Origin: JALORV01 sp044225415 | GTDB lineage: Bacteria > Pseudomonadota > Gammaproteobacteria > Burkholderiales > Burkholderiaceae_F | Length of the DNA: 49,471 nucleotides | Assembly: GCA_044225415.1 (NCBI GenBank) | Contig: JBGAIO010000007.1 | Location: 1-49,471 of the forward strand | Reading direction: 5' to 3' | In this document: in pieces, positions 7,715 to 16,317 of the stretch | Layout of the letters: each line of letters opens with the position of its first letter | Numbering within the stretch: the stretch's first letter is position 1 | Notes under the pieces: model-generated | Told to the model about the DNA's origin: nothing | Databases searched by the model: none | The model's input: only the letters and a program-made list of their open reading frames with translations | Translations under genes and position numbers: made by a program

Positions 7715-8164
7715 TCATTGCGACCTGGGCCTCGGATCGACGATACGGTCGAGATATATCCCTGTGCACTGAAGTAGTCCGGCAGCGACTTTACCTTTCA
7801 GAAGCCTTTGAGTCTCAGCGTCCGAGGAAAGCTCCTTTAACTGCTCGGCAGGTCGTTCGTAGACCTCTTTCATCTTTGGACCCTCGGAAGCGGCGCGTGC
7901 TGCGCAATTGCATATCCGCTTTGCGGCGGTAGCGTCACTTGCGGCTTCTTTCAGCTCCAGGTCCTTCGCCAATTTATCGAGCAGAGGACTCACATCTCGC
8001 TCGCACATTCTTGATATCAGAACCTCAAAGACGGCCTGCATGTCGCCGGGCTGAAGCTTCTTCTGCGACTCTTCACCCGCACTTGTCTGCAAGAACAACG
8101 ACAAGAGCAGGAAGATCCCGATCAATCTCGGTAACTCAGCATTCAGCAACGGGCGGAGCAACAT
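7715..8164 (-). CDS. secreted hypothetical protein with four cysteines
   Basis: A 149-residue protein of unknown family. The ATG at 8164 has AAGAAG at Shine-Dalgarno distance and places a signal peptide at the N-terminus (LPRLIGIFLLLSLFLQTSAG, cleavage near SAG-EE). An open frame upstream to 8212 would bury that signal. The mature part is helical and charged, with four Cys (RMCERD, ICNCAA, LLQCTG), suggesting periplasmic disulfides. Small helical exported proteins of this build include some type VI effector immunity proteins, but I see no specific match. Confidence 0.6.
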   Translation of the reverse strand: MLLRPLLNAELPRLIGIFLLLSLFLQTSAGEESQKKLQPGDMQAVFEVLISRMCERDVSPLLDKLAKDLELKEAASDATAAKRICNCAARAASEGPKMKEVYERPAEQLKELSSDAETQRLLKGKVAAGLLQCTGIYLDRIVDPRPRSQ

Positions 8165-8296
8165 GGAGTTCTTCTTTGTGATTCTCGTTGATCGGAGCAA
8201 TCTGGACCGCAAGGGCCCGCAACCAGACGATAGGTGCCGACCTCAAGGTCATGTCGACGGCGATGCCGCCGCTCATGCGCCTCTTCCCGGGCCCAG

Positions 8297-8803
8297 CTAC
8301 TTGCTGGGTCGCAGGGAGGGCTGGCATTTCTCCGGCATCGGATAGAGTCTCTGTGGTGTCCTCACAATAGCTTCGCCTTTCCTGTCGAGGCGGCGTAGTT
8401 CAACGGCGCAGTAGTTATCCTGATACTTGAATTCAGCCTCGTACTGGTACTGCGGCAAGGGATCAAAGGCAACTTCGACTCGACATGATCGTTCAATCCC
8501 GATACCGGTCGAGTAATCTCGACTGGAAGTTCGAACCTTCATCGCGAACGGACCCCGCGCCTCGATCTGCGTTGTGACCTCCTCTCGACCCGAGTACGAC
8601 TTTGACCCAACGCTTTCCAATGAACGCCAGTGCATTCCCTTCACAGCGCAATCCTCAACCCGCCTGACCTCAATGAATGCGGGAACTGTCGTGCGATTGA
8701 TGAAGGTGAAGTCTGCGACTGATCCCGATTCGGGCTTTTCGTATGCGATCGCACAGCCCGAGAGAATGGTTGCCAGCAGGATCGATGAAGCAGCTCGCGC
8801 CAT
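8297..8803 (-). CDS. small lipoprotein, function unknown
   Basis: A 168-residue protein with a lipoprotein signal: hydrophobic SSILLATILSGC with Cys at residue 17 as the lipidation site. The mature part is strand-rich (FTFINRTTVPAFIEVRRV; GPFAMKVRTSSRDYS; YEAEFKYQDNYCAVELRRL) with a few Cys, so probably a small beta-sandwich anchored to a membrane. The ATG at 8803 follows a GGAACC Shine-Dalgarno-like sequence. The next gene upstream is another lipoprotein, 37 nt away on the same strand. Confidence 0.6.
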   Translation of the reverse strand: MARAASSILLATILSGCAIAYEKPESGSVADFTFINRTTVPAFIEVRRVEDCAVKGMHWRSLESVGSKSYSGREEVTTQIEARGPFAMKVRTSSRDYSTGIGIERSCRVEVAFDPLPQYQYEAEFKYQDNYCAVELRRLDRKGEAIVRTPQRLYPMPEKCQPSLRPSK

Positions 8804-8840
8804 GTCAGGTTCCTTCTCCGGGTTCCTCTTTACCAGCGTT

Positions 8841-10970
8841 TCACTGTCCCGCTAGCCAGCGCTGCGGCTTCACTGCCGACTGAATCCGCAGGTTTGACGC
8901 CTGCGGCAGCTGGCTCGCGGAACGCCATGCTTGGGGTATAGGCGTCACTACGAAGCGCTCGTTGCCGATCATGAACAGCGTGTTGCTATCGGCCGCGGTC
9001 TTCACGATGACCGCCGGTGTGCTGCAGTTTGGACCCGGCGCGCACGAAGGTAAGTCGGCAATGTCGAACGATCCCATCGGGAACAGAGGGCCTGCCGTCG
9101 ATGGTGTCGTAGTGTTGAACACAAACACGCGCGCCGTTGCTCCGATGCCGAGCAAGTAGGCGCGGCACCCGTCGCGCGACATCGCCCCTCCAACAAGTGT
9201 GTAATCCGCGTCCGTCGGCGCAAGGGTCAGGTTCCCAACCAACTGAAAGTCGGCGTCGCGCACCGCATCCGTGTCATACAACACGCGGTCCCCGGCATCA
9301 CTCGAGCTGGTGCGACGGAACGGCCGCCCGGCGGCGGCGCGCTTGAGCGTGCCTATGGACGCATCGAGGTAGTGGAGATCGGAAGACGACGTGCCGAAGA
9401 CTGCCAGCAATCGTTCGCCATTGGCCGGCGTGGAGAACCAAGGACCCTCGGCAAGTGGAAACTCCGTGCTGGCTGCGGGCACCACCGAGACCAATTTCCC
9501 TGCGCTGACGTCGAAGTAGCTGATGCCATTGCGGGTTCCATCGCCGGTACCGATCCACGCACGGCCTTCATTCGTATTGGCAATGCCATTGCCGATAAGC
9601 GGATCGCCGCCGCCGACCTTCCCGTTGGCCGGAACAGTGATGTCGACATTCATGTAAGGAATCGCAACGCGCTGGACGAAGTCGGTGGTGCCGCGGATGG
9701 TCGCGGTCAGCCATACTCCATTCGGGTGGATGCCCACATCGAAAAGACCAGGCATTGGCAGTTCATCCATGCCGCAGCCGACGCTTACGCAGCGCAACTT
9801 CTGCAGCAGGCCGCGTTCCACATTCGCGGCGTAGACATCATGCGTTCTTGCGTCGATCACCGCACTTCGTTTTGTGCCAGCCGCTTCCAGCACGAAGTAG
9901 TCGTACTCTCGCGAAGGGACGACCTCCGCGCGCCCGCCCAGCGTCATCATGGACTGAGCATTCCCGATGCGGAAAGTCATTTCGCCCGGGACATCCGGGA
10001 CAACGTCCAGCAGGAGTGCCTTGTCGCTCAGGCGAGCAACGCCTATAGACGTGCCCCCTGTGACCTGCACCCGTTCGTTGAGCCGGACCATGCCGTCGAA
10101 GTTGTGGCCGCGCACGACAACGCGCGTGGTGCGCCGTGCCACCAATATCATGGGCGTTATCGTCTCGATGGTTGGAAGTGCCTTTCGAACTCTGACGCCA
10201 ACGACTGTTTCTGCCTCGCTGGTGCGGCTGGTCGTGAGCTGGATTTGCGCGGTCTGCTCAAAGTCATTGGGCATCGACGATATGTGCCCCCAGTCGAACT
10301 CGTACTCAAGACTTGTCCCGCTCGAGCCCTGACCGCGCGTGACCTTCACCCAGGAATCACGCGCTTTCGCCGACCAGGTGAATGGAGGGGAGCCCGTCGG
10401 TGCGTTGATGACTACGCTACCGAATAGCGGCTTGGACGGCTCTGTCTCGGCGGTCACCACGGTGAGCGGACTGTCTGGCCGCAATTTGTCCAGCACCTTG
10501 ACGGTATAGGTGATTGTCAGCGGTGAACCAGACACCTGCTGCGCGCAGTTGGCGTCAGTACAGACAAGGAACAGGACCCGTCCCTCGTAGTCGCCCGGCA
10601 CGAGATCCGCCCGTGGCTGAAGGCGGGCCGTCGCGGTCATGCCGCTCAGTGTCAACGGAATGTTCGGAGCAATCGCAGCACCTTCGGCGATCGCGGCCAC
10701 ATAAAGCTGCGTCGGGGGCGTACCCGTGCCGGTCGCAACCAGCATCTCGGACGGCGCAACCATCACTCCGGCGACAAACGTGAACGACACCGAGCTGCGG
10801 TCGAGCGTTACGCGAAATGCGGCGGGCGGGGTAGATGGCCCGGCCCCGACGGCCGGCGCACTGTCTCCCCCACCACCGCCGCAGGCCAGGAGCAACGCGG
10901 TCATGGCCGCCGCGCTCACGACATTCGACCACGACCGCTGCACGCGGCTCGTGCACTTCGCTGATTTCAC
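8841..10970 (-). CDS. large lipoprotein with Ig-like/IPT domain and beta-propeller-like repeats
   Basis: With a GTG start at 10970, preceded by a GGAGGGGG Shine-Dalgarno, it has 709 residues. A signal ending in TALLLACGGGGG supplies the lipidation Cys. The order after that is: a Ser/Pro linker; one or two Ig-like beta domains (FRVTLDRSSVSFTFVAG ... VPGDYEGRVLFLVC); a segment PTIETITPMILVARRTTRVVV then RGHNF, typical of an IPT/TIG fold; and about 380 residues of repeated short strands with NGVWLTATIR, GRAWIGTGDGTRNGISYFD and LYDTDAVRD blocks like a quinoprotein/YVTN-type propeller. It is probably a cell-surface or periplasmic binding protein. The role is unknown. Confidence 0.65.
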   Translation of the reverse strand: MKSAKCTSRVQRSWSNVVSAAAMTALLLACGGGGGDSAPAVGAGPSTPPAAFRVTLDRSSVSFTFVAGVMVAPSEMLVATGTGTPPTQLYVAAIAEGAAIAPNIPLTLSGMTATARLQPRADLVPGDYEGRVLFLVCTDANCAQQVSGSPLTITYTVKVLDKLRPDSPLTVVTAETEPSKPLFGSVVINAPTGSPPFTWSAKARDSWVKVTRGQGSSGTSLEYEFDWGHISSMPNDFEQTAQIQLTTSRTSEAETVVGVRVRKALPTIETITPMILVARRTTRVVVRGHNFDGMVRLNERVQVTGGTSIGVARLSDKALLLDVVPDVPGEMTFRIGNAQSMMTLGGRAEVVPSREYDYFVLEAAGTKRSAVIDARTHDVYAANVERGLLQKLRCVSVGCGMDELPMPGLFDVGIHPNGVWLTATIRGTTDFVQRVAIPYMNVDITVPANGKVGGGDPLIGNGIANTNEGRAWIGTGDGTRNGISYFDVSAGKLVSVVPAASTEFPLAEGPWFSTPANGERLLAVFGTSSSDLHYLDASIGTLKRAAAGRPFRRTSSSDAGDRVLYDTDAVRDADFQLVGNLTLAPTDADYTLVGGAMSRDGCRAYLLGIGATARVFVFNTTTPSTAGPLFPMGSFDIADLPSCAPGPNCSTPAVIVKTAADSNTLFMIGNERFVVTPIPQAWRSASQLPQASNLRIQSAVKPQRWLAGQ

Positions 10971-11156
10971 GACTGCCCCCTCCGGCTCTGTATCCAGACT
11001 ACCGCTCGTTGTGGCGGCTATGCGATCCGATATGGGTAGCGAAGGTATTGATTCGAGGACACGGACACAAGCGAAGTTGCAGAAACCCGACAACGACGGC
11101 ACGGCAAGCCGATGACTGGCATCGGTTGCAACGCGCCAATTAAGAAACTTAAGGAT

Positions 11157-11393
11157 CTACTTTGATCGTGCGCAGATTGTCACATTAGTGCCTGGCTGCG
11201 CGAAGTCGTTGCGCGCTTTCACCTGGAGATGGAGCGTAGCCCTACGCGCCAAAACCGCACGACTTACTTCGTAGACGTCTTCGCTTGTTTGCTGAGGCTC
11301 GCAGGTGTCGATGTCGAAGTACGTCCAATCGCGTTGCCCGTTAGCTTCGAGGGCCTCACGCGCGCGAGAAGTGAAAAGCAGCAGTTGGCCCCT
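11157..11393 (-). pseudogene. open frame without start, in phase after the lipoprotein gene; possible gene remnant
   Basis: The 423-nt interval 10971-11393 has no complete gene. Directly after the stop of the lipoprotein gene at 11394, the same reading frame stays open for 78 more codons to a TAG at 11157. It reads like protein (ANGQRDWTYFDIDTCEPQQ, then VYEVSRAVLARRATLHLQVK). There is no ATG, GTG or TTG near its beginning. It may be the end of a separate lost gene, or the original C-terminus of the lipoprotein cut off by a nonsense change. The remaining 10971-11156 is the upstream region of the 709-residue lipoprotein gene; no motif I trust is visible there. Confidence 0.35.
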
Positions 11394-12107
11394 TCAGCTC
11401 GAGAGCTGCAGCAATTCTTTGGCGATGAGCTCCGCGCACTTGGTCGTTGCCGCCTCCATGAGATTTTTCAGCATCACGGCCTTGTTCTCCAGCAGCTGAT
11501 CGTATGTGGGCGGGTTTGCGTCGTCGCCCTGAACGGTGCTGCAAAGCGACTCGGCTGCAACCTCCCTGGTAGCCGCTTCGATGACACGCACGCGAGCAGA
11601 GTAGATGAGGCGATAGCCATTCCAATTGGTAGGGTAGTAACCAATCATCCAGTTGATGGTCTTCACGTCGAGGATGTAGTCGGCCCCCGGATACGCTGTC
11701 AGCAATGCCGCTATGTCATCACTGGTTGCGGCCGCTCCTGCCTTTGGCTGCACGACGACGATGGACCGCTTGGCCTGGGCAACCCGAAGCAACTGGTCGC
11801 CGATGCCCACCGCGGGGTCCGGAATATCGTTCTTCTTGATGATCTCGTTACCCTCCGAGATCATGGCCGCCGCTCCGATCAAGCCGAGAGCTGCCTTGCC
11901 CGGAGTCATGGCGCCAAAGTCCGCCGTTGCGTAACGCGTGACAGTGACAGTCTTGCTTTGGAGTCGCTCGGACGATTCCTTTGTCATCGGCTTGTGATTT
12001 ACCGTGACGCAGCCGGAGAGCAAGAAGAAGGCGGTCGTTACGAGCCAGGCCGACATCTTCGCCCGCCCGCTGCGACGCGAGAAATTCTTGTCACTGTAGT
12101 TGACCAT
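11394..12107 (-). CDS. lipoprotein, function unknown
   Basis: A 237-residue protein. The ATG at 12107 has a strong GGGGAG Shine-Dalgarno. The signal (SAWLVTTAFFLLSGC) puts the lipidation Cys near residue 33. The mature protein has a glycine/alanine-rich hydrophobic stretch (GAMTPGKAALGLIGAAAMIS), a strand-rich middle (KRSIVVVQPK; DYILDVKTINWMIGYYPTNWNGYRLIYSARVRVIE) and a helical end. This resembles uncharacterised envelope lipoproteins that carry a curli-CsgG-like or Lpp20-like fold, but I cannot assign a family. Confidence 0.6.
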   Translation of the reverse strand: MVNYSDKNFSRRSGRAKMSAWLVTTAFFLLSGCVTVNHKPMTKESSERLQSKTVTVTRYATADFGAMTPGKAALGLIGAAAMISEGNEIIKKNDIPDPAVGIGDQLLRVAQAKRSIVVVQPKAGAAATSDDIAALLTAYPGADYILDVKTINWMIGYYPTNWNGYRLIYSARVRVIEAATREVAAESLCSTVQGDDANPPTYDQLLENKAVMLKNLMEAATTKCAELIAKELLQLSS

Positions 12108-12249
12108 TTTCTCCCCGGGTTGTTGGCAGCTGACGCTTGTTCTGCGCCGCCTGAGCACTGAGTTCTTGTAGCAAAGCTAGCAGTGCTCAGCATCGAACGT
12201 CAACGGTGGAGCAAAGTTGACGCCCCTCAAGAAGCTCAAGTTTCCAGAC

Positions 12250-12841
12250 CTAGTAGCTGCGCAACGGACGCGTGCGAACGAAATCGAGCCAATGCGCCGT
12301 CAACGGGTGCTGGAGCAGAACAATGAGCGGTAACGCAAGCCCCTGGCGAGCTTTGACGAACGTACAAGGAGCGCGACGAAATACGAGCGATCGCGCCTGA
12401 TCGCCTGCGGCCTGAAACTCGACGACGCTGTGACCTGTTCGGGATTGAGTACGCAGGAGCGACGCACCGCCGACGCCAAGGAGCGCCCTCTCCAGACGGT
12501 AAGTCACGTCGGTTTCCACGAACTCCGCGCTTGCGCCGGGTACGTCTGTGCGCAACTGGATCTTCCCGCCAGAGAACGGTGACACAGCCCAGAATGGGCT
12601 CCTCCAACGGCTGACCCCAATCCAGCCACGATCGCGCCAACGCCGAACCAGTACCGGTGATGCCAACCTGCGCGAGCGACCAGTTGATGAACGAGGAGCA
12701 CCAGGACGCCTTGTCGTCATATCCGGAGATACCGGCATGCTCGTGATACTCGCCAATTCGGGGATGGCTTGAACCATGCGGATGTACGCAGACACCAATC
12801 TCCGCGCGCGCGATCTCCAACCAGGGCGGTGCGTTCATCAA
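12250..12841 (-). pseudogene. chimeric relic: TIGR02594-type peptidase N-terminus joined to an RND efflux pump fragment
   Basis: From 12841 to about 12565 one frame encodes the start of a TIGR02594-like NlpC/CHAP-type peptidase: PPWLEIARAEIGV, then SWCSSFINWSLAQVGITGTG with the expected catalytic Cys, SALARSWLDWGQPL and GCVTVLWRED. The family then needs a GHVGF-type catalytic His and a GGNQ block; neither is present. Instead another frame from about 12564 reads like an RND transporter porter domain (KIQLRTDVPGASAEFVETDV, then RLERALLGVGG, RTQSRTGHSVVEF) and runs to a stop at 12250. Neither piece is complete. This looks like a recombination or deletion junction. Confidence 0.6.
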
Positions 12842-12958
12842 CTACCGGACTCGTCACAGAAGCGAGCGGTTCTTCAATCTATCGCGAAGAGAGAGATCCG
12901 GGAAGCGCCCGGTTCGGACCCATTCGGCCCAGTGGAGCCACGGCCGGTCATGGCCGAC

Positions 12959-13846
12959 TCAGGCATTACCCAGCGTCTTGGCGAGAAGTCGATTCTCATG
13001 CTCCTCGCCCTCCATGCGGAAGTACGTGAGGCCATAGTCCTCGTACTTTCGCCGAACATAGAACGCGATGGCCCGGTGATTGTGAACCCAAGGCGTGAGC
13101 CAGAGCACCGTCGACCCGTGCGTAAGGGCCGATGCTTCCGCAGCTGCAAGCAGTCGAGTACCAACGCCCCGCGCGGTGTAAGGTTCCTGCACATACAGCC
13201 GGAGTAGTTCCGTTTGGGGTCCGCCAGGGGCGAGCTCATGCATCGCGCCCAGCGTCAGTTGGGCGAACCCGATCAGGTGATCATCGTGGGCGGCAACCAG
13301 GATCCGCACTGCCGGGTCGGACAAAGCGGTCGTGAACTGCGCCTGCGAGTACGTGGAAGTCACCTCTCGCGCGAGAACCGGACGTATGCCGTCGGTGGCA
13401 TAGGTGTCGAGGAACACCTGCATCGCGAGCACGGACAAAGTCAGATCGTCGCTGCTTCGCGCATCACGAATCTCGATCTGTTCGCTCGAGTTCGGCCCGA
13501 CGCTCTCATTGAGACCGATGGTGCATCCGAACGGGTCTACCAGCATGGCCACACGAGCGCCGAATACCGTGACGCGTGGGCCTCGATGCAATGCAGCCCC
13601 CTTCCCGACAAGCATGCTCACGGCGTGGTTGAGATCAGTCACCTCCCAGTAGACCGTTGTTCCCCCGACCCCACCGGGGCACTTCGCATCAGCGGGATGA
13701 AAGCCTATGAGCTGTCTTCCAGCGCGAATGAAAGCGTATCGGTCGTTCTCGTACTCGACGGAAGCGTTGACGATCTCGGCGTACCAGCGCGCAGCTGCCG
13801 CAATGTCCGGGACAAACAGAACAACCGACTCGATGTTTGTCAGCAT
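12959..13846 (-). CDS. VOC (glyoxalase-like) domain fused to a GNAT acetyltransferase
   Basis: A 295-residue two-domain protein from the ATG at 13846. Residues 1-115 form a vicinal-oxygen-chelate domain: NIESVVLFVPDIAAAARWYAEIV at the start, and VTVFGARVAMLVDPFGCTIGL at its end. Residues ~130-295 form a GNAT domain with LLRLYVQEPYTARGVGTRLLAAAE as the acetyl-CoA loop and a C-terminal HNHRAIAFYVRRKYEDYG. Bleomycin/fosfomycin-type resistance proteins use VOC folds and many drug-modifying enzymes are GNATs, so detoxification is plausible. The substrate is unknown. Confidence 0.8.
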   Translation of the reverse strand: MLTNIESVVLFVPDIAAAARWYAEIVNASVEYENDRYAFIRAGRQLIGFHPADAKCPGGVGGTTVYWEVTDLNHAVSMLVGKGAALHRGPRVTVFGARVAMLVDPFGCTIGLNESVGPNSSEQIEIRDARSSDDLTLSVLAMQVFLDTYATDGIRPVLAREVTSTYSQAQFTTALSDPAVRILVAAHDDHLIGFAQLTLGAMHELAPGGPQTELLRLYVQEPYTARGVGTRLLAAAEASALTHGSTVLWLTPWVHNHRAIAFYVRRKYEDYGLTYFRMEGEEHENRLLAKTLGNA

Positions 13847-13931
13847 CCAAGGCTTCGAAAACTTCAGCGTTGAGGTGATTCTGCCGCCCCGGAAGCTGGA
13901 TCGCAATTGGCCGATTCGAGTCCTGAGATGG

Positions 13932-15890
13932 TCACCCTGCTTCGTCAGGCAGGTTGTCGATGGGCAGAGGCTCCAACGCATCGACTGGTGAAAAACTGAA
14001 GATGCGGCCGAGGAAATACAACTCCGCTTCGAGTGCGCGGGCAATGTTGCGCGCGTCGCGAAAACCGTGCTGCTCGCCCTTGAACTCGATGTATGCCACC
14101 GGCTGGCCGCGCGCGCGCATAGCTTCCACTATGCGACGACTCTGCTCGGGCGGCACCGCCTTGTCCTCGTCACCCTGGAACGTGATGAGCGCAGCGTCCA
14201 TGCTTTCCAGGTGGTGGATCGGGCTGCGGGCGCGATAGACCGCGCGGCCCTCGGGCAGCGGCGCCACCAGCGTGTCCAGATAGCGGCTCTCGAACTTGTG
14301 CGTGTCGGCGGCGAGCATCTCGAGGTCGGCCACGCCGAAGTAGTTGATGCCCACCGCGAAGCGCCGCGTAAAGGCGAGGCCGGCGAGCACCGTGAAGCCG
14401 CCGGCACTTCCGCCGCGGATCGCCACGCGTGTGCCATCCGCGCGGCCACTCGCAGCGAGGAAGTCGACCGCGGCTACGGCATCCTGCAGGTCGACCACGC
14501 CCCACTGCCCGCGCAGGCGCTCCCTGTACGCACGGCCGAAGCCAGTGGAGCCTCCGTAGTTCACGTTGACCACCGCAAAGCCGCGCGTGGTCCAGTACTG
14601 GATGGGCAGCGACAGCGCGCGCGTGGCATTGGACGTCGGCCCGCCGTGCAGCAGCACGATGAGCGGCGGCCGCACGCCGGCCGGCCCGGTGAAGTGCGGG
14701 TTGCACGGCGGGTGGAAGAACGCGTGTGACTGCCGCGACGCGCCCTCCCGTCCAGGCGCCGTCGGAAAGGCGATTGGCTCCCCACGCGACACGAACTCCG
14801 ATGCCAGCAGAACCGGGCCTGCGCGACGCACCATACGATAGGCGCCGTTGGCGAGATCGAACGTGATGAGTGCGCTGGGCCCGTCCGGCGACGAGGCAAC
14901 CGCAAAGCCAGTGCGCGCGTCGAGGACACCCACGGAATCGAAAGCAACGAAGGGCAGCACGAGCCAGCGTACAACGCCGGTCGCCAACTCGACGATGCCG
15001 AGCCGATGATCGCCTCCCGCGTTCGCGCGCACCAGCGCGCGGCCATCGCCGGTGAGTGCGTAGGTCGTGAGTCCGAGCACCCAGAGCGGGCCGCCGAGTT
15101 CCGCATCGTCGAGAGCGAGCACGCAGGTCGTGCGGCCCTCGCGCCAGCGATACAGACCCCAGGTCCCCATGCGATCGGACAGAAAGCACAGGCTGCCGTC
15201 AGCGTCCCACGCCGGCTCCAGCACGGACTCGCCGCCGGCCTCGCCCGCAACAACCACCTGATCGACGAGCCCGGCGCTGGTGATGCGACCCACCACTATG
15301 CGCGTGTCGTCCCATGGCATGTTCGGGTGGTCCCAGGCCATGAACGCGAGCCTGCCATCGCCGCTTGGGCGTGGATGCGCCACGAAATCGCTCGAGGCGA
15401 ACAGCACTCGGCCGGCAGACGGCGCGCGCGGATCGAGCGCGACAATGGTGTTGACCGCTTCGCCGAGCCCGGTGTGATCCTCGCGCACGAAGTAGACGAC
15501 ACCGGACGCATCACTCGCACCATCGGCATAGCGGTAACCGGTGGGCGTCAGCGCCTTGCCGCCAGGGACTGCATACAGTTGCTGATCATCGAAGCGACTG
15601 GCGAGCACCAAGGGCCCCGCCGCCACATACGGCCGCCCGCCGTACTCATGCACGCGCGTGCGCGCGTTGAACGGTGCGGGCGTGAGATCCGACGGTTCTC
15701 CCCCGGGCTCCGCGCACATGAGGACGTTGCGCCCCCGCTCGGCGGGCCGCGCTTCGACCCAATACAGCCGGCCCTCCAGCGCGGTGACGTACGACAGGCC
15801 CAGTGCAGCCGATCCGAGTGTGGCTGCACTCAGCGGCGATGACCAGGCGCCGTGGGGCCCGATGGCAGGTGAGGACAATGCAGTGGACAT
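13932..15890 (-). CDS. S9-family prolyl oligopeptidase-like peptidase
   Basis: A 652-residue serine peptidase of the S9 (acylaminoacyl peptidase/DPP-like) group. The N-terminal ~400 residues form the beta-propeller that gates access (VHEYGGRPYVAAGPLV; DGRLAFMAWDHPNMPWDDTRIVV). The C-terminal alpha/beta-hydrolase domain starts near PPLIVLLHGGPTS and carries the triad: Ser in RGGSAGGFTV, Asp in FQGDEDKAVPPEQS, His in GEQHGFRDARN. No signal peptide is seen, so it is probably cytosolic. It cleaves short peptides or acylated amino acids. It is the first long GC-rich gene after the accessory stretch. Confidence 0.9.
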   Translation of the reverse strand: MSTALSSPAIGPHGAWSSPLSAATLGSAALGLSYVTALEGRLYWVEARPAERGRNVLMCAEPGGEPSDLTPAPFNARTRVHEYGGRPYVAAGPLVLASRFDDQQLYAVPGGKALTPTGYRYADGASDASGVVYFVREDHTGLGEAVNTIVALDPRAPSAGRVLFASSDFVAHPRPSGDGRLAFMAWDHPNMPWDDTRIVVGRITSAGLVDQVVVAGEAGGESVLEPAWDADGSLCFLSDRMGTWGLYRWREGRTTCVLALDDAELGGPLWVLGLTTYALTGDGRALVRANAGGDHRLGIVELATGVVRWLVLPFVAFDSVGVLDARTGFAVASSPDGPSALITFDLANGAYRMVRRAGPVLLASEFVSRGEPIAFPTAPGREGASRQSHAFFHPPCNPHFTGPAGVRPPLIVLLHGGPTSNATRALSLPIQYWTTRGFAVVNVNYGGSTGFGRAYRERLRGQWGVVDLQDAVAAVDFLAASGRADGTRVAIRGGSAGGFTVLAGLAFTRRFAVGINYFGVADLEMLAADTHKFESRYLDTLVAPLPEGRAVYRARSPIHHLESMDAALITFQGDEDKAVPPEQSRRIVEAMRARGQPVAYIEFKGEQHGFRDARNIARALEAELYFLGRIFSFSPVDALEPLPIDNLPDEAG

Positions 15891-16317
15891 CGAGTTGGGC
15901 GTAAGGATCGACGAGGTACCTCAGGCGCCGCTTCGTGCGCCTGCAAACGACAACCGCCTGTCCGTCAGCGCGGGCCAGCGCGTGACGGGCTGCAACAATG
16001 AAGATCGATCCTGCACAACGATCTCGACGCTGAATCCTCGCCGGTGCAGCACATGAGAACTCGCCGGGAAGATCCGCCATTGCCTGCGCCAGGCGCGACG
16101 GAAGACGCCCGCTCGTGGCCGTGACGACTATCGGAGAGAGTGCGCCACCAGTCCGTCCTGCAGGCAAGCAGCCCCGGCAATTCCGGCTCATCCTGCTTGA
16201 ACGAGGCCCAATACTCGGCCATCCATCCGCGGCGCCAGACGACGTGAACGTCTTGCACTGCGGGCAGCCGCTGCTTCCTCGCTGGACTCGCGGCGGGTAA
16301 GGACATCCGAAGACTAC
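15891..16317. other. 427-nt stretch between the S9 peptidase and murB, no confident gene
   Basis: Nothing here is convincing. The best candidate is a minus-strand frame from an ATG at 16306 to 15965 (113 codons) with a protein-like first half (VHVVWRRGWMAEYWASFKQD; TDWWRTLSD) but low-complexity basic C-terminal part. It has no family I know and no clear Shine-Dalgarno. It may be a relic or chance in GC-rich DNA. No hairpin or repeat stands out. Confidence 0.3.

Noticed and set aside
2269..13846. Integron-like cassette array
   Set aside because: The gene content (toxin-antitoxin, GNAT, VOC, orphan small genes in one direction) fits cassettes. I found no attC-like pairs (RYYYAAC...GTTRRRY) in the gaps and no integrase in the window.
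16115..16300. Plus-strand 61-codon frame between the S9 peptidase and murB
   Set aside because: No Shine-Dalgarno, no domain, and it opposes the slightly more protein-like minus-strand frame.
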